A stretch of DNA of 64,000 bases, from NCBI GenBank assembly GCA_017354895.1, contig CP071499.1, forward strand, positions 2,108,001-2,172,000, written 5' to 3'. The notes under the pieces are model-generated. The model had not been told where the DNA came from and did not search any database. It saw nothing but the letters and a program-made list of their open reading frames with translations. Shown here in pieces: positions 1 through 10,791 of the stretch. The position numbers and the translations under genes were made by a program. Origin of the DNA: Podospora comata. Its lineage: Eukaryota > Ascomycota > Sordariomycetes > Sordariales > Podosporaceae. How positions within the stretch are numbered: the stretch's first letter is position 1; every line of letters starts with the position of its first letter.

Positions 1-402
1 TCACACGGGATGAGCCTTTTGAAGTCCATAGTGTTGGGAACATGCAGCCAAATATATTTTTGGTGTCATCTCTATTATGTACGCACGGCACTCGCTGCCG
101 CATATGTTATCTGACCGAGCCCTTGCCTCTCAACCTCTCACCACCAGCTGGTCTGCTTTCTACTTTTCCGTGTGATTGCCATGAGTCCTCCGGCTTTAGC
201 AAAACCAGGAGCGTCATGGTATTCCGTCATCACCGGTGCCAAGAACTCATTCTAGTCTCCGTTACTGGACACCGGCTATTGGGTCTCCACAACGGCCGGA
301 CAAGACCGGACTACCGGTTCGTTGCCCTGCCGGGTCCTCCATCCATATGTCAAACATGTCAACCTGCCTCAACTTTTGTCCCCTTCGCCGCCGTGCTTTG
401 AT
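1..402. other. Flank downstream of UTP16, no gene seen
   Basis: This stretch lies beyond the stop codon of the minus-strand UTP16 gene. It probably holds that gene's 3' untranslated region. The open frames crossing it show no domain, no splice pattern and no resemblance to a family I recognise. I see no RNA gene or repeat here. Confidence 0.5.
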
Positions 403-1571
403 TTAGCGCCTGAAACCTGGTCTCCGCTGAGGTGTCCGGTTTCTTTTGAGAAGAGCCTCCTTCGCGTTGATAGACTGCTTCTTGGCCTTGGGCGCAAGTT
501 TCTCGCTGCCTCGTTTTACCTCGACGCGATACACGGTAGATCCCACCCGTTGATCGCGAGGAAGCTTGGGTCCACGGAGAAGTGCAGCCACCTGGTCTAC
601 CTTTCTCCTCTTGTTGTTTGCGCCAGAATTATCTTCATGAGACTCATCGTCCTCGTCATCGGACTCCAAAAGGTCCAGAGGTAAAAGTTTAGGCACCTCC
701 CGCTTCCTCTTTTCAACCGGAGCTGGCGTTGGCTCTTCCAGCTCATCCTCCGAGTCAGCTTCTACAACCGGCTTCTTGGCCTGCTTTCTCTCCTTAGCCT
801 GCTGCTTGAGGAACGCATCACGCTCTTGTCTCTTCCGCTTTGCGGCAGCTTCTTGTCTGTGTATAAAGTTAGCAAGTCGAACATGCTGTAAAATTGAGGT
901 GTGACATACTCTTCAACAGCTTTCGCAGCAGCTTCAGCAGCCTTGGTGGTCTGAGCTTCAGCAACGCGCGTCGAAACAGCCTCTGGGGCCTCGTCATCCG
1001 ACTCGTCCTCTGATTCCTCCTCATCTTCTTCCTTGGCAGCTTCTGCCTTCGCGGTCTCGGCCTTGATCTGGAGCTCCAAGGGGTTTCTCCTTGGTGCCTC
1101 GCTGGGGGTGACAAAATCCTCCTGGTCACTGTCGTTGAATGTGATGTGTCTGCGTTCCATTGGTGTCTTAAAAACATCGTGGCCGCTCTCCTCTCCGCTC
1201 TCATCATCACCGCTAGCCTTTTTCCGCAACAAGGATGATGATGGCAGTGGAATCTCAATGCTGACATGCTTGTGCTTAACTGAGCCAGTTCCCTTGGACC
1301 GGAGAGTCATTTTTGAGCTTAACGGTGTGGAGTTCATGTCTTGTTGTGGCTGATTCTCAGTCTTGTCTGTCTTGTACTTGATGCCGACGACCTTTAGGAG
1401 CGGTTGCTCATAATCACCTGTGTGAGCTGGCTGCTCCTGTGGCGCGTTTTCGACAGATGGGATTTGCTGAGGCTTAGTCTCGACCGTCTCTGGCTCAGAG
1501 TCTGATGATAACTCAATGACATCAGCCACAGGTTTGGTGGCCTGCTTGGTGTTGGTCGTTTCCCGTGCCAT
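403..1571 (-). CDS. UTP16: U3 snoRNP-associated protein Utp16/Bud21 homologue
   Basis: Predicted 371-residue nucleolar protein. The family associates with U3 snoRNA in the small-subunit processome, which makes 18S rRNA in the nucleolus. Two exons: 1571-910 and 856-403, with an intron at 857-909 (donor GTATGT, branch GCTAAC, acceptor ACAG). The splice restores one frame reading ...EEQEAAAKRKRQ. The ATG at 1571 starts MARETTN; an upstream extension of the frame lacks features and is probably leader. Visible parts are an acidic N-half (VIELSSDSE), the segment RRHITFNDSD, a run of Asp/Glu, an Ala/Lys-rich helix near the splice site, and a basic C-terminus with YRVEVKRG and SINAKEALLKRN. The HITF segment and the basic tail resemble yeast Bud21/Utp16. 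The family diverges quickly, so the name rests on these motifs and the overall layout. It diverges from the mitochondrial TPR-like gene. Confidence 0.72.
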
Positions 1572-2069
1572 TTTCTTTTCAATGCCAAGATTATGATTTT
1601 GAGTGGTGACTGAAGTGAGTTTGACGTTGGCTGGGTTTATCTCAGAAGGTAAGTTTTCTGGCCGTCCAGGGTGGTTTGATCTGGAAGTCAATCTCGTCAA
1701 AAGATGGGTGTATAAAAAGGCGAAACGTCGAGGGTGAGGTTGTTGCTGTTTATTGAAGGAATCAGTTCTTAGAAAAGAAGCAGACAGCCGTTCACACTCT
1801 AAACTTTTTTTCCTTTGCGCGCTGGCACCTGATTGGTCAACTTTCTCCTGTCTGGTGGACCCACATTTCCGGACCCCTGCTTCATAACTAATGATGAACT
1901 TCTCAACACCACGACACAACCACTGTTACTATTTGCAGCACCTGTTGTGCTTGCCTCTCATTTCAAGAGATTTAAGTTGTTTTCCAGTTCTTCTTGCTTA
2001 CAATAGAATACAAGTTCTTCATCACCACTACCCAAACTCACCAGCCTCATTGAAGCTCACTCACTTACC
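1572..2069. promoter_or_regulatory. Shared divergent promoter region with a CCAAT box
   Basis: This 498-bp stretch separates the start codons of the UTP16 gene (-) and the TPR-like gene (+), so it should hold both promoters and 5' leaders. A CCAAT pentamer reads on the minus strand at 1832-1836 inside the longer match GACCAATCAG, the usual context for the fungal CCAAT-binding complex. A TATAAAAA string lies at about 1709. Neither site has been tested; their role is inferred from position. Confidence 0.4.
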
Positions 2070-3468
2070 ATGGCTCTGCCCGTTACATCCATCATGATGC
2101 CACGAGCCTTTCTAGCAGCGGCAAGACCATTACAGCGGATACTAGTTGGGGCTTCTAGCCGGACACATATACCACCACTTCCCAGACACCATACACAACA
2201 AGTTCGCCAGATTCGATACCGCCTAGCTAAGCGGGAGGATGCCAATCCAAAACTTCTTTTCACAGGCGAGGACATCCCTTCAATGGATGTATGGGATCGT
2301 TTAAGTGAAAGGGCGATCGCTCGACGGATTCCCCCAGAAATTACCTCTGAGCAGATGTATGAAGCGGTACGCTCATACTGTTCCATTGCAATTCACAATA
2401 ACGACTCCTGGCAGCCAAGGTTACAAAGTGGTATGCATCTCAAGAGAAGAAGAAGCCACAAGCAAATACTAACACCCCACCACAGAATTCGGAATCGAGC
2501 CCATCGTGCTTCATTACGCAGCCATCAGCCTCTGGCCCCTAAGCGATCACAAACTATGCATCCACATGCTATCCACCGCCTCCTCCCTAGGCTACCACCC
2601 CTCCACCGTCTCCGTGATGTTCTTCCTCTCCCAAATAAGCGACTTCTTCGACGCCCGTCTCAAGCCACCCTTCCGCGACATCAGCGCCCGCTTCAGGCTC
2701 CTCTCCCGAACCAGCCGAGACCCCGACATCCTCACCGTCCAAGGCCTCATCGCCCTGCGAGAAGACGACCAAGACGCCGCGCTTCGTTTCTTCGAGCAGG
2801 CCGTCATCGCCGCTGAGAAGGGCACCGGTATCCTGCCCCCCCTCGTACCAGGCGACTTCGTCTCCGATGGGGACACCAAGGAAGTCCCCGGCCGCCCCCT
2901 CCGGTTCTCCTACGAAAAGTCCTGCTACTACAACCTGGGTCGGCTCTACAGGAGAAAGGGTCAGACTGCAAAGGCACGCGATGCGTTCGTCATCGCCGCC
3001 GCAGACCTCCGACATATCCCCGCGCTGGTTGATCATGCGAGAATGGTAGAGTTGGGGCAAACAGCCGAGGAGAACAAGTACAGGGAGGTTTTGCTGGTAT
3101 CAGGCGCCAAGATGGGCAACGTTAAGGCGTTCAGGCAGATGGTGGTGGATTTGTTGATCAAGTACGAGAATCCGGAGAAATACAGCCCCAAGGAGTTCAA
3201 GGAGGATCCTGTTGATGTGAGGGTGATCTGGGAGTGGTGCATTCTTACGCTGGGCCTGGGTCGGACAAGCGGCCCATTCGCGTTTGCCGATAAGGACGAG
3301 TTTGAGCGGGTTCACAACGCTATCAGGGGCAACCGGGCCAGGATGAGTCTGGTCGAGCAGGATGCAGAGACTGAGGAGGTGACATTGGCCATTTGGGTCT
3401 ACCCTTCTAAAATAGCAAACTTGGGGAACCTTACCGGGGAGCCTGAGAGATTTGATATCACAATATAA
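2070..3468 (+). CDS. Mitochondrial TPR/Sel1-like helical repeat protein, function unknown
   Basis: Predicted 447 residues from two exons, 2070-2430 and 2486-3468. The intron at 2431-2485 has a GTATGC donor, a perfect TACTAAC branch site and a CACAG acceptor. The ATG at 2070 sits in a good context (ACCATGG). The first 50 or so residues are rich in Arg, Ala and Ser with no acidic residue and end near RQIRY, a typical mitochondrial presequence with an R-2 type cleavage site. The remainder is helical. It contains TPR/Sel1-like pairs such as the stretch ILTVQGLIALREDDQDAALR and the one around YYNLGRLYRRKGQTAKARDA. I cannot assign it to a characterised mitochondrial factor; a role in translation or complex assembly would be a guess. 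It converges on CWC21, whose stop lies about 155 bp away. Confidence 0.8.
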
Positions 3469-3623
3469 GTCTTGCTACCTTCCACATCTGATGATGCCTT
3501 GTCTTTTTGCTTTCAATCTCTTTCATATTCAACTCCAAACTCCATGCTTTGAAGACCAAATCTCACCAGACAAGACATCGCCTCCGATCATAATCTGCCA
3601 GCAATTTTCATTTTCTCGACCGC

Positions 3624-4508
3624 TCAACGCCTATCCTCACGGTCCTCATCATCATAATCGTCCCGATCGCTTCCACCTCTCCTCTCGGGGTACCTATCCC
3701 GGCTAATGCTCCGCTCCCTGTACCTATCCCGGCCACCATCCCGCCCTTTCGGTATCTCCTGACTGACACTCCGCTCCCTATACCTGTCCCGGCTAACACT
3801 CCTCTCCCTATACCTCTCTCGACTACCACTCCGCTCCCTATACCTCTCCCGACTACCACTCCGCTCCCTATACCGCTCTCCACTCGGGCTCCTCTCCCGG
3901 TACCTCTCCCGACTATCCTCCCTTTCCCTCTCACCACCCCTCTCCTTCCTCCTCTCCCTCTCCCTCGGCAGAGCCCTATTTCTCACAGCCTCCTCCTCCT
4001 GTCTCACCACCCCATCATCCATACCCCCTCTCTTCCTCTCCTCCTGCCTCCTCCAATGCCCCCCCTCCTCATAATCCTTACTAATTCTCAACGCCTGCCT
4101 CAACCGTTCACTCTCCTTCATCTTGGCATCGGCCAATTCATGAACCTGAAAACTCTTGATATTCCTCCTCGGCCCTACCCCAGTCCCCCCTCCCTTTTCC
4201 GCCTCTTTCTTCAGTTTCTCTCTTAGCTCGTCACATTTCTCGTCGATTTGCTCCTCTGTCAATTCCCCTGCTTCTTCAAGTTCGTCGCGGAGAGCAAAGA
4301 CCTTGACTTCAATCTGTCGTTTTCGGTCGTGGTCGAGGAGGCCTTGGTCGGGTTTGCGTTGGGTTTGGAGGGAGGAAGTTGGGGGAGGGGGGCGGGAGTA
4401 GGGGTTGAGGCGGGAGGATTGGTGGTGGTGGGGGTGGGCGAGGTTGCGCTGGACGTAGCCTGATGTGCCTGAGCCGCGGGGAGTGGAGAGGCCTACGTTG
4501 TCGGACAT
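3624..4508 (-). CDS. CWC21: Pre-mRNA splicing factor CWC21 (cwf21 domain, RS-type tail)
   Basis: Intronless, 294 residues. The N-terminus [20 protein letters not shown] is diagnostic of the Cwc21/SRm300 family, which sits in the catalytic spliceosome next to Prp8 and Snu114. The cwf21 domain lies at about residues 55-100 ([20 protein letters not shown] ... [11 protein letters not shown]). It is followed by a charged linker and an Arg/Ser/Glu-rich tail. The tail contains about seven near-repeats of ten residues of the form [10 protein letters not shown], each encoded by a 30-bp unit (about 3700-3930). Yeast Cwc21 is far shorter and lacks this tail; the layout is closer to the RS-rich animal orthologue SRm300. 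The start codon is fixed by the conserved N-terminus. It diverges from CDC123. Confidence 0.93.
   Translation of the reverse strand: MSDNVGLSTPRGSGTSGYVQRNLAHPHHHQSSRLNPYSRPPPPTSSLQTQRKPDQGLLDHDRKRQIEVKVFALRDELEEAGELTEEQIDEKCDELREKLKKEAEKGGGTGVGPRRNIKSFQVHELADAKMKESERLRQALRISKDYEEGGHWRRQEERKRGGMDDGVVRQEEEAVRNRALPRERERRKERGGEREREDSRERYRERSPSGERYRERSGSRERYRERSGSRERYRERSVSRDRYRERSVSQEIPKGRDGGRDRYRERSISRDRYPERRGGSDRDDYDDEDREDRR
3700..3930 (-). repeat. Coding minisatellite, 30-bp units in CWC21
   Basis: On the minus strand this stretch is a row of imperfect 30-bp units, each encoding a decapeptide close to [10 protein letters not shown]. On the plus strand it appears as recurring CTCCCTATACCTCTCCCG-like words. 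One unit is interrupted by a segment reading [10 protein letters not shown]. Unit boundaries are approximate. Confidence 0.75.
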
Positions 4509-5107
4509 TGTGAGGGTTGTGTTGGGTTGAGGTTGTTGGTTGAGAGAAGGGGGAAAGAGATGCGGCTCGAGACGCGACTTGGTGGTTGTGAAGGCGGTGA
4601 AGGCTTTCGAGGAAGATACTTTTGGGAATTATGAAAGGTTAAAGTCCCCGGTGAGTCGTGGGTAATTCCAAATTAAATCTGAGCTCCTCAGTATCGTATC
4701 TCAATTAAAAACGGTCGAGAGGATCGTTTGGTTGACGAAAAGGAGCTTTTCACTCTCAAGCTGACGTTGAAAGCACCCTGAGCTCTGCGATCTTGGCGGC
4801 CGGTAGAAAACCGGCAGCGTTAGCGCGATGCGGGGCGCGTTGAAGCACACCCCTGTCAATTGGCGATGTCATGTCAGTGACTCAACCCCACCATGTCCCA
4901 TCAAAAAGTAAATGCAACTGAGGGGCAACCCATCTTTTGAGGACGCATTTGGAGATTTGGAGAATCTCATGCATCGATGACTCTAACAAGTGACTCGATT
5001 TGACACTCGAAAGCTATAACATTGAACCCACAACCTTTCAGCCATCAAACATTTTCAGGCCATTTTCTTCTGTCCACCCACAGCTGGTCTACTAAACAAG
5101 TAACGTC
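4509..5107. promoter_or_regulatory. Divergent promoter region of CWC21 and CDC123
   Basis: This 599-bp interval lies between the start codons of two divergent housekeeping genes and must contain both promoters and leaders. I see no convincing TATA box, repeat or RNA gene in it. Confidence 0.4.
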
Positions 5108-6494
5108 ATGCCCGCCATCGAAGGAAAGCCGGCGCAACCGGTCGCAAACCAGGATGACGAAATCATCTTCCCTCCTGTCACCAGGGAACACATCCTTCAC
5201 TGTTCTTACGATTACTGGTTCCCAAAGTTCGCATACCACACCATTAAAGCTGTCCAGGTTCCAGAAATTAACAACGGCGCCTAGATATCGCACATCCTGT
5301 ATCCGTTCCGAAATCATCCCCCTCACCCCCGACTTCGTCTCCTACATCCACGAAGACGGCATAGTCCTCGCCGACGACCCCTCCTCCGATCCCAACCAGG
5401 AGAAAGACGAAGACGACAACTGGGAACCAACCAACCCCTCCTCCGACTTCCCACCACCCCCCCGCGACCCCCGCGATGAATCCGGCTCCGAAGACGACGA
5501 CGATGACGAACCCACCACCGCCCGCCTCCCCCCAAACCAACGCTTCCCCGAACTCCACCAGAAAATCGAGAGCACCATCGCCCAACTCGGCGGCTCCGTA
5601 GCCCCCAAGCTCAACTGGTCCTCCCCACGAGATGCCACTTGGATCTCCCGGCACCCCAACACAATAAAGTGCACCTCGGCCAACGACATTTACATCCTCC
5701 TCAAGTCCTCCTCTTTCATCTCGCACGACCTCGACCACGCCTTTGACGACTGCGCCCCTACTACCACCTCCCAGTCGTCACCACCATTTCAGCCCGTCTT
5801 GGTTCTGAGGAGTTACTTCAACATTTTGCCGTCGTTGGAATTCAGGTGTTTTGTCAAGGACAGAAACCTGGTGGCTATCACGCAGCGCGATCCGAACTAC
5901 TACCCCTTTTTGAGGAGTCTGCGGCCGCATATTGTGTCTCGAATCAGGGAGTTGTTTACAAAGAGGTTGAAGTTTACGTTTCCGGAGGCGGACTTTTCGT
6001 TTGATGTTTATATTCCTGAGGCGTCCTACGATGATGAGGTCAATCGCTTAGGGAGGGCCAGGCTGATTGATATTAACCCCTGGGCTCCAAGGACGGATAC
6101 TATTCTTTTTGGGTGGGATGAGTTGCTTGGGATTAATGTTAAAAGGCCGGTTATTGGGGGGCCGATGTCGACGCAGGATCAGGATGAGAGTGAGGTGGAG
6201 AGTGAAAGTGATGATGACGAGGAAGGTGAGGAGGAGGATAGGCCGGAGTTGAGGTTGGTGGAGAAGGATGATCCGGCCGCGTATAACTTCTCGAGCCCGG
6301 CGTTTTCGGCGCATAAGTTGCCGAAGGATGTGGTGGATGCTAGTCAGGCTGGGGAGGGGGGGGGGATGAGGGAGTTGGCGGAGACTTTGAGGGAGTTTGA
6401 GAGGGGGAGGAGGGAGGGGGTTCAGCAGGGAGGGCAGGGGAGGGTGGAGGAGGTGATGGAGGAGCCGCAGGAGCAAGCAGGCGGGTCGGTGTAA
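5108..6494 (+). CDS. CDC123: Cdc123 (D123 family), eIF2 assembly chaperone
   Basis: Predicted 442 residues from exons 5108-5226 and 5285-6494. The family has an ATP-grasp fold and helps eIF2-gamma join eIF2-alpha and -beta in the cytosol. The ATG at 5108 gives an N-terminus with ILHCSYDYWFPK, which continues after the splice as YRTSCIRSEIIPL. That junction matches the family, so the intron 5227-5284 is well supported even though its donor is the unusual GTTCGC (acceptor CCTAG). Later family motifs are RSYFNILPSLEFRCFV, AITQRD and DINPWAPRTDTILFGW (about residues 302-317). The first of these carries the conserved Asp and Asn that bind ATP-Mg in the fold. There are two acidic insertions, after the N-terminal region and after GWDELLGIN, and the tail is Gly/Glu-rich. 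The protein is longer than yeast Cdc123 (about 360 residues) mainly because of these insertions. It converges on the GH16 gene. Confidence 0.93.
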
Positions 6495-7479
6495 ATTTGA
6501 AGGGGAGTGGACGAGTTCAATCTTCTTTGATTTTCTACTTGAGGCACAATCACGAGGGTGAATGAAAAGTGGTGCAGTCGCCGACCCACAAAACTTCAGG
6601 TACATGTTCACTAGAACAAGGGCAGAAATCTTTTTGGGGGAAATTTTAGCGTGAAAGAATGTCAGGTCCCAGTCCAAAGACACGACAAATCGGGTCATTG
6701 ACATGTGTCACGCATTGCCCTCGCTATCGACATGTGATGCAGAGCGTTTTGGGAAATATTTTAGCGTGAAAGAAGGAGATGTTCAGCCGATTATTCTCAT
6801 GTCTTGGTCCCTTGTGGACAGAGAGGCTCAGAAGGTGTAAGATCTCGGGAGAGAAAGACACACCCGCAAGCTCAAGAAGCAGTGGAAACTATCAATCCAG
6901 CAAGGTAAGGCAACGGGCCCCGGAGAAATAGGTGAATGAAACATGAAGTCAAAAGAAGGGGGCCGAATTGAACCCAGAGGAGGATGTAGAATGCAACTCA
7001 GCAACAAAGGCTAGACACCAAAACGTTCAGCAAATAAGAACCGCATTACACCGGATTGGTTTGAGATATGGTTATCCCATTGGGAAGTATTTTAGCGTGA
7101 ACGAAGGAGATGGCCATCCAAGTCATCACAAATAGGTAATGATCGTAACACAGCATATGCAACTTTCCCACTGATAGTCCACAGACCCCATAACCTTCAA
7201 CGCCGGTTGATCACTCCAGCTCATAAGAGAAACAGTCACTAGCTTTCAGGGCGTCTAACGAACCATATCTTCAAACATACATCCTATTCAGCAGCAAAAC
7301 TTCAGCACCTAACAACCCCCCCTACTAGCCAAGATACTTCAAGTTATTCTCCATCCATAAAGTCTTTACACATTATCCCACCCCCCTTATCATCTCTATC
7401 CTTCTCATCCCATCATATTAAACCCCCTCCCATATCTCTCACATCAGTCCCACAGTCTTGGCCCTCCCGATTCCCTTCC
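6495..7479. other. Intergenic region between convergent CDC123 and GH16 genes
   Basis: This should hold both 3' untranslated regions. No open frame here looks coding. The notable content is a motif present three times (see the repeat at 6630-7115). The last 250 bp next to the GH16 stop are C-rich and lack structure. Confidence 0.5.
6630..7115 (+). repeat. Three dispersed copies of an ATTTTAGCGTGAA motif
   Basis: A motif close to TTGGGAARTATTTTAGCGTG followed by AAMGAAGGAGATG occurs at about 6634-6660, 6749-6781 and 7081-7112, in the same orientation. The second and third copies match over about 30 bases with few differences. The first matches over the core ATTTTAGCGTGAAAGAA and differs after it. 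The sequence between copies is not repeated. I do not recognise the motif. Confidence 0.7.
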
Positions 7480-8726
7480 CTAAAGCATAAACCAAACCAC
7501 CACTCCCAACACTACCCACCCCGACAGCCTTTTCCTCCCATCCCCCCTCCCCCCTTCACTCCTCCAGACAGTCTGATTATTAGTCATGTTCCCCTTCTCC
7601 ATAAAAAACCACTCCCCCGCCGTCCCATTAGTGGGCAACACATCCGGCACCATACAAACCGCCCCCTCCGCCCCAGGATCCCTACACCTATTCTCCCAAT
7701 CCCTCTGCCTCTCCTCCCTCGAACTATTAAAATACGCCTTGACATATCTCACCACCAACCCAGCATCCCTCCCCGGCGGCCCCCCACTCCACAACTCATT
7801 CCCATTACTCCAATGCTGCAAAATCAAATGCCCCGCCGAGCTCGGCACCGCCTCCCCCTCAATCTTCCCTAACAACCCCCCATCCACATAAAAATACACC
7901 CTCCCAGGCAAATAATCAATCCTATACTCATGAAACCCTTCCGTCGGATCAAACGGTAAATAAGCCTTGACAAAGTTCGACGTCGCCGCAGAATCATACC
8001 CATTCAACACCGCCTCCCTCGACTGCAAAACCAGATTAACCGGATAGCTATCGTTGCTCTTGTCAAAGTCCTTGGACAAAAACTCCATGTCGATTTCTTG
8101 CGTGTCGTTGAAATACTACATCATCATGTTGGTCAGTCTACAATTTCATCCCATGCATCTCAATGTTTTCTTACCCAAAAAAACGCCGAACAAGTCCCCC
8201 TCTCCTTCGTCATTTTCATCGAAGCCCTAAACGTGCCCCAGTACATGTCCAACCTCCTCGTATCAATCTCTGCCACAGGCACCATATCCTCTACCACACT
8301 CCCCCTCACCACCAACTTCAGCCCTTTATCCTCCTCCTCTTTCCCGGCAGCGTCCACATTCTCCACGGCAAACATCTCCCCGTATTTTCCCCTTGCCCTT
8401 TGATCGCTCAGGTTGAATGCTTGACGAACCCAGTCCGTGTTGGCTGATATGGTGGCTTCTCCCTCGCCCTCGGGGACTAATTTTGTGAAGTCGGACTCGA
8501 TGAGGTCGGTAAAGAGGGCATGGTGTTGTTGATGAGAAGGGGCGTGGGAGTTGGGGAGGAGCTCGCCTATGGTGGAGAGGTAGCCGCATTCGCAGTCTGC
8601 TAGGGCTAGGGGGGTGAGAATTAGAAGTGATAGCGTTGATGAGAGGGGAATGGTGTGGTGGTGGCGCGTGGTGAGGATGGTTGCGGTTGCTAGTAGGAGG
8701 GTGAGGACCCCTGCGAGAAAGGCCAT
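7480..8726 (-). CDS. Glycoside hydrolase family 16 glucanase-like, probably GPI-anchored
   Basis: Predicted 395 residues from exons 8726-8175 and 8115-7480. The intron 8116-8174 (donor GTAAGA, acceptor GTAG) joins ...SAFFW to YFNDTQEIDMEF. That creates the GH16 catalytic signature ExDxE: E191 is the expected nucleophile and E195 the acid/base. GH16 enzymes cut or transfer beta-1,3(4)-glucans in the cell wall. The N-terminus has two hydrophobic stretches (residues about 2-18 and 28-43) ending in ALADCECGY; one or both may act as the signal sequence or anchor. The body has typical beta-sandwich segments such as FHEYRIDYLPGRVYFYVDG and LQHWSNGNELWSGG. The last residues, GWVVLGVVVWFML, form a short hydrophobic end after a polar linker, as expected for a GPI signal. 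Several N-x-S/T sites support secretion. The exact GH16 subfamily is uncertain. Confidence 0.87.
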
Positions 8727-10791
8727 CTTCGTTGCTGTTGTGATTTGTTCCCTCCCCCTATTTCCCCTTTGGCTATTGCTCTCCTGTCTATAGGCGTTGT
8801 GGATGCCGTCGCTTATCCAATCCACCCCAGACAAGCACTATCCTACCAGTAGGTGCGTATCTCCTTCGGTATGACTCTCGATGCCGGCGTCCTGGCCTCG
8901 CTCATCAATTGTTGGCCTGTTGTTGTCGTCGCTGTCGTCGTCGGCGGCGGCGGCGCGTGATCCCTACCCTGGGTGACAGAAAGCTGAACCAGGGGCGTGT
9001 AGATATCTCCCCACCGCACCATCCAGCTCAGACGAGAAAGTCGAAATCTCAATCTGATAGATCTCAAATCCCAGGACAAGCAAGGCCACAACCCAATAGA
9101 AAGTTGGGCCGACAAAACCAAGAACCAAGCAAGGAAAGAAACCTGGGAGTGAAACAAGACAACGCAGCAGCACCCCTCGACAGGATCTCGTGCTTGAGCA
9201 ACCTCAGACTGTTTGGCAGCCAAAGAACGCACGGAGCTGCAAGGACCCAAACAATAACAGGAACGGTTCCCTACAAAGCAGGAGCAGTCCCCCACGCACC
9301 TCCCCTCGTTATCCCCATAGAAAATTCTGACCCGTCATGGCACCTTCCTGTACTCCCAACTCTCCCAAAAACCAAGGCAGGTACCCGTCAGTACCTGTCA
9401 GCTCCTTCCACCCCCCAGTAGGTTCATATCAACCACCGGAGCGAAAACACGGATGCTCGCAGCTGATGATATCAATGCCATCCATGCCAAGTCACATCCC
9501 CTTATCCCTCGCCACTTTGACTTCTCCGGTTCAGGCGAGAGCCATGATAGTCACACAAACTCCGGGGCTGAAAGGAGAGCTGTGTTTCCTATAACCCCCT
9601 CGTCACACCATGAACGCTCGGATCAAAGCTCCAATAAATACAAAGGGGACATGTCTCACTTCAAGGGAGTAGTGGTTGACAGAGTGATGAATATCTACTT
9701 TTTCCTATTGACATCATATGGACACTTGAAGAAAAAGAAACCCCCATCACAAAAGAAGGCAAGGATACCTGACAAAACACGCGAGGAAAAAAGACTGAAA
9801 GTAAAGTAAGTAGAGTAGAGTAGAGTGAAAAAAAGGCCTTTCAAATTGATGAATTCTTTTCATTCTTGTCCCGAGAAATAACCACCACCCACCCAGCCCT
9901 TGTTCAGTAGGCATTCTGTGCCACTAATGGAGAGCTTCCCCAAGCAAAAAGACAGAAAATCAACGCTCAAGGAAAAGAAACAACCGCAACGCAAAACCCA
10001 AGATTAAGTTCAAAGCCCATCCGCCTTTCCTCCCTTCCCTTCCCTCCTTCCTATGCCTCCCGTTCCCTCTTGCGAATTCCCTCTCCCATCACCTTGCCGC
10101 CGCCCGTCCTTATATCCCTCCCTCCTTTCGCCCGTACATATCTAGTACAGGGAGTAAAAACAGATGGGACAAAAATGTCAAGGAAAAAACTAGCTAGGAA
10201 ACAGACATTAGATAGCGAGAAAAACTTGGGAGAGAAAAAAAAAGAAACGATATATCGAACAAGGTATCCGAAACGCAGAACGGAAAAAGAAAGGAAAAGA
10301 AAAAGAAAAACGAAAAACGACTGAACTAACTGAACAGTAAAAGAAAACGACTAAAATCAACCGCAGTGAAGGCAGATTAAAAGTGGTAAAAGGTGTTAAT
10401 GAAACACGGAGAAAGACAAATTCCCTCCACATGGACCAGCCAACAGTGACAGATATTAGGTTTGCGGGACCGATGGCCCTCCCACTGGACCAATGTGCGA
10501 AACCGTACCCTGCCCACCCATATTGCTTAGACCATGACGATGCAGACGCGAAATGCAGCAGCAACCCGAAGGATGACAAGTAGAAAAACACCCAACCCCG
10601 CCGCGCCGAGTCCCATACCCAGCGATGTTTGTTGTGTAAAGGAGATGCAAGGAAAAAAAAGAAAAAAAAAGGACCATCGCGAAAAACCGACAAAGAGGTA
10701 TATGCCCGGAAACCCCACCGCCTATTACTGAGTAGAGCGAGAAAAAGGAAGGAAAGACAAAGCGGAAAAATGTCGTCAGGACGTCGTGGTC
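8727..10791. other. 2.1-kb intergenic region upstream of GH16 and downstream of the C2H2 gene
   Basis: No open frame here looks coding. The part next to the GH16 start (8727-9400) is its likely promoter and leader. From about 9730 to 10790 the plus strand is strikingly A- and purine-rich, with AAGAAAAAG-like runs and a short GTAGA repeat near 9808-9830. Seen from the minus strand this is a U-rich tail next to the C2H2 stop codon, so it is probably a long 3' untranslated region of that gene. Confidence 0.45.
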
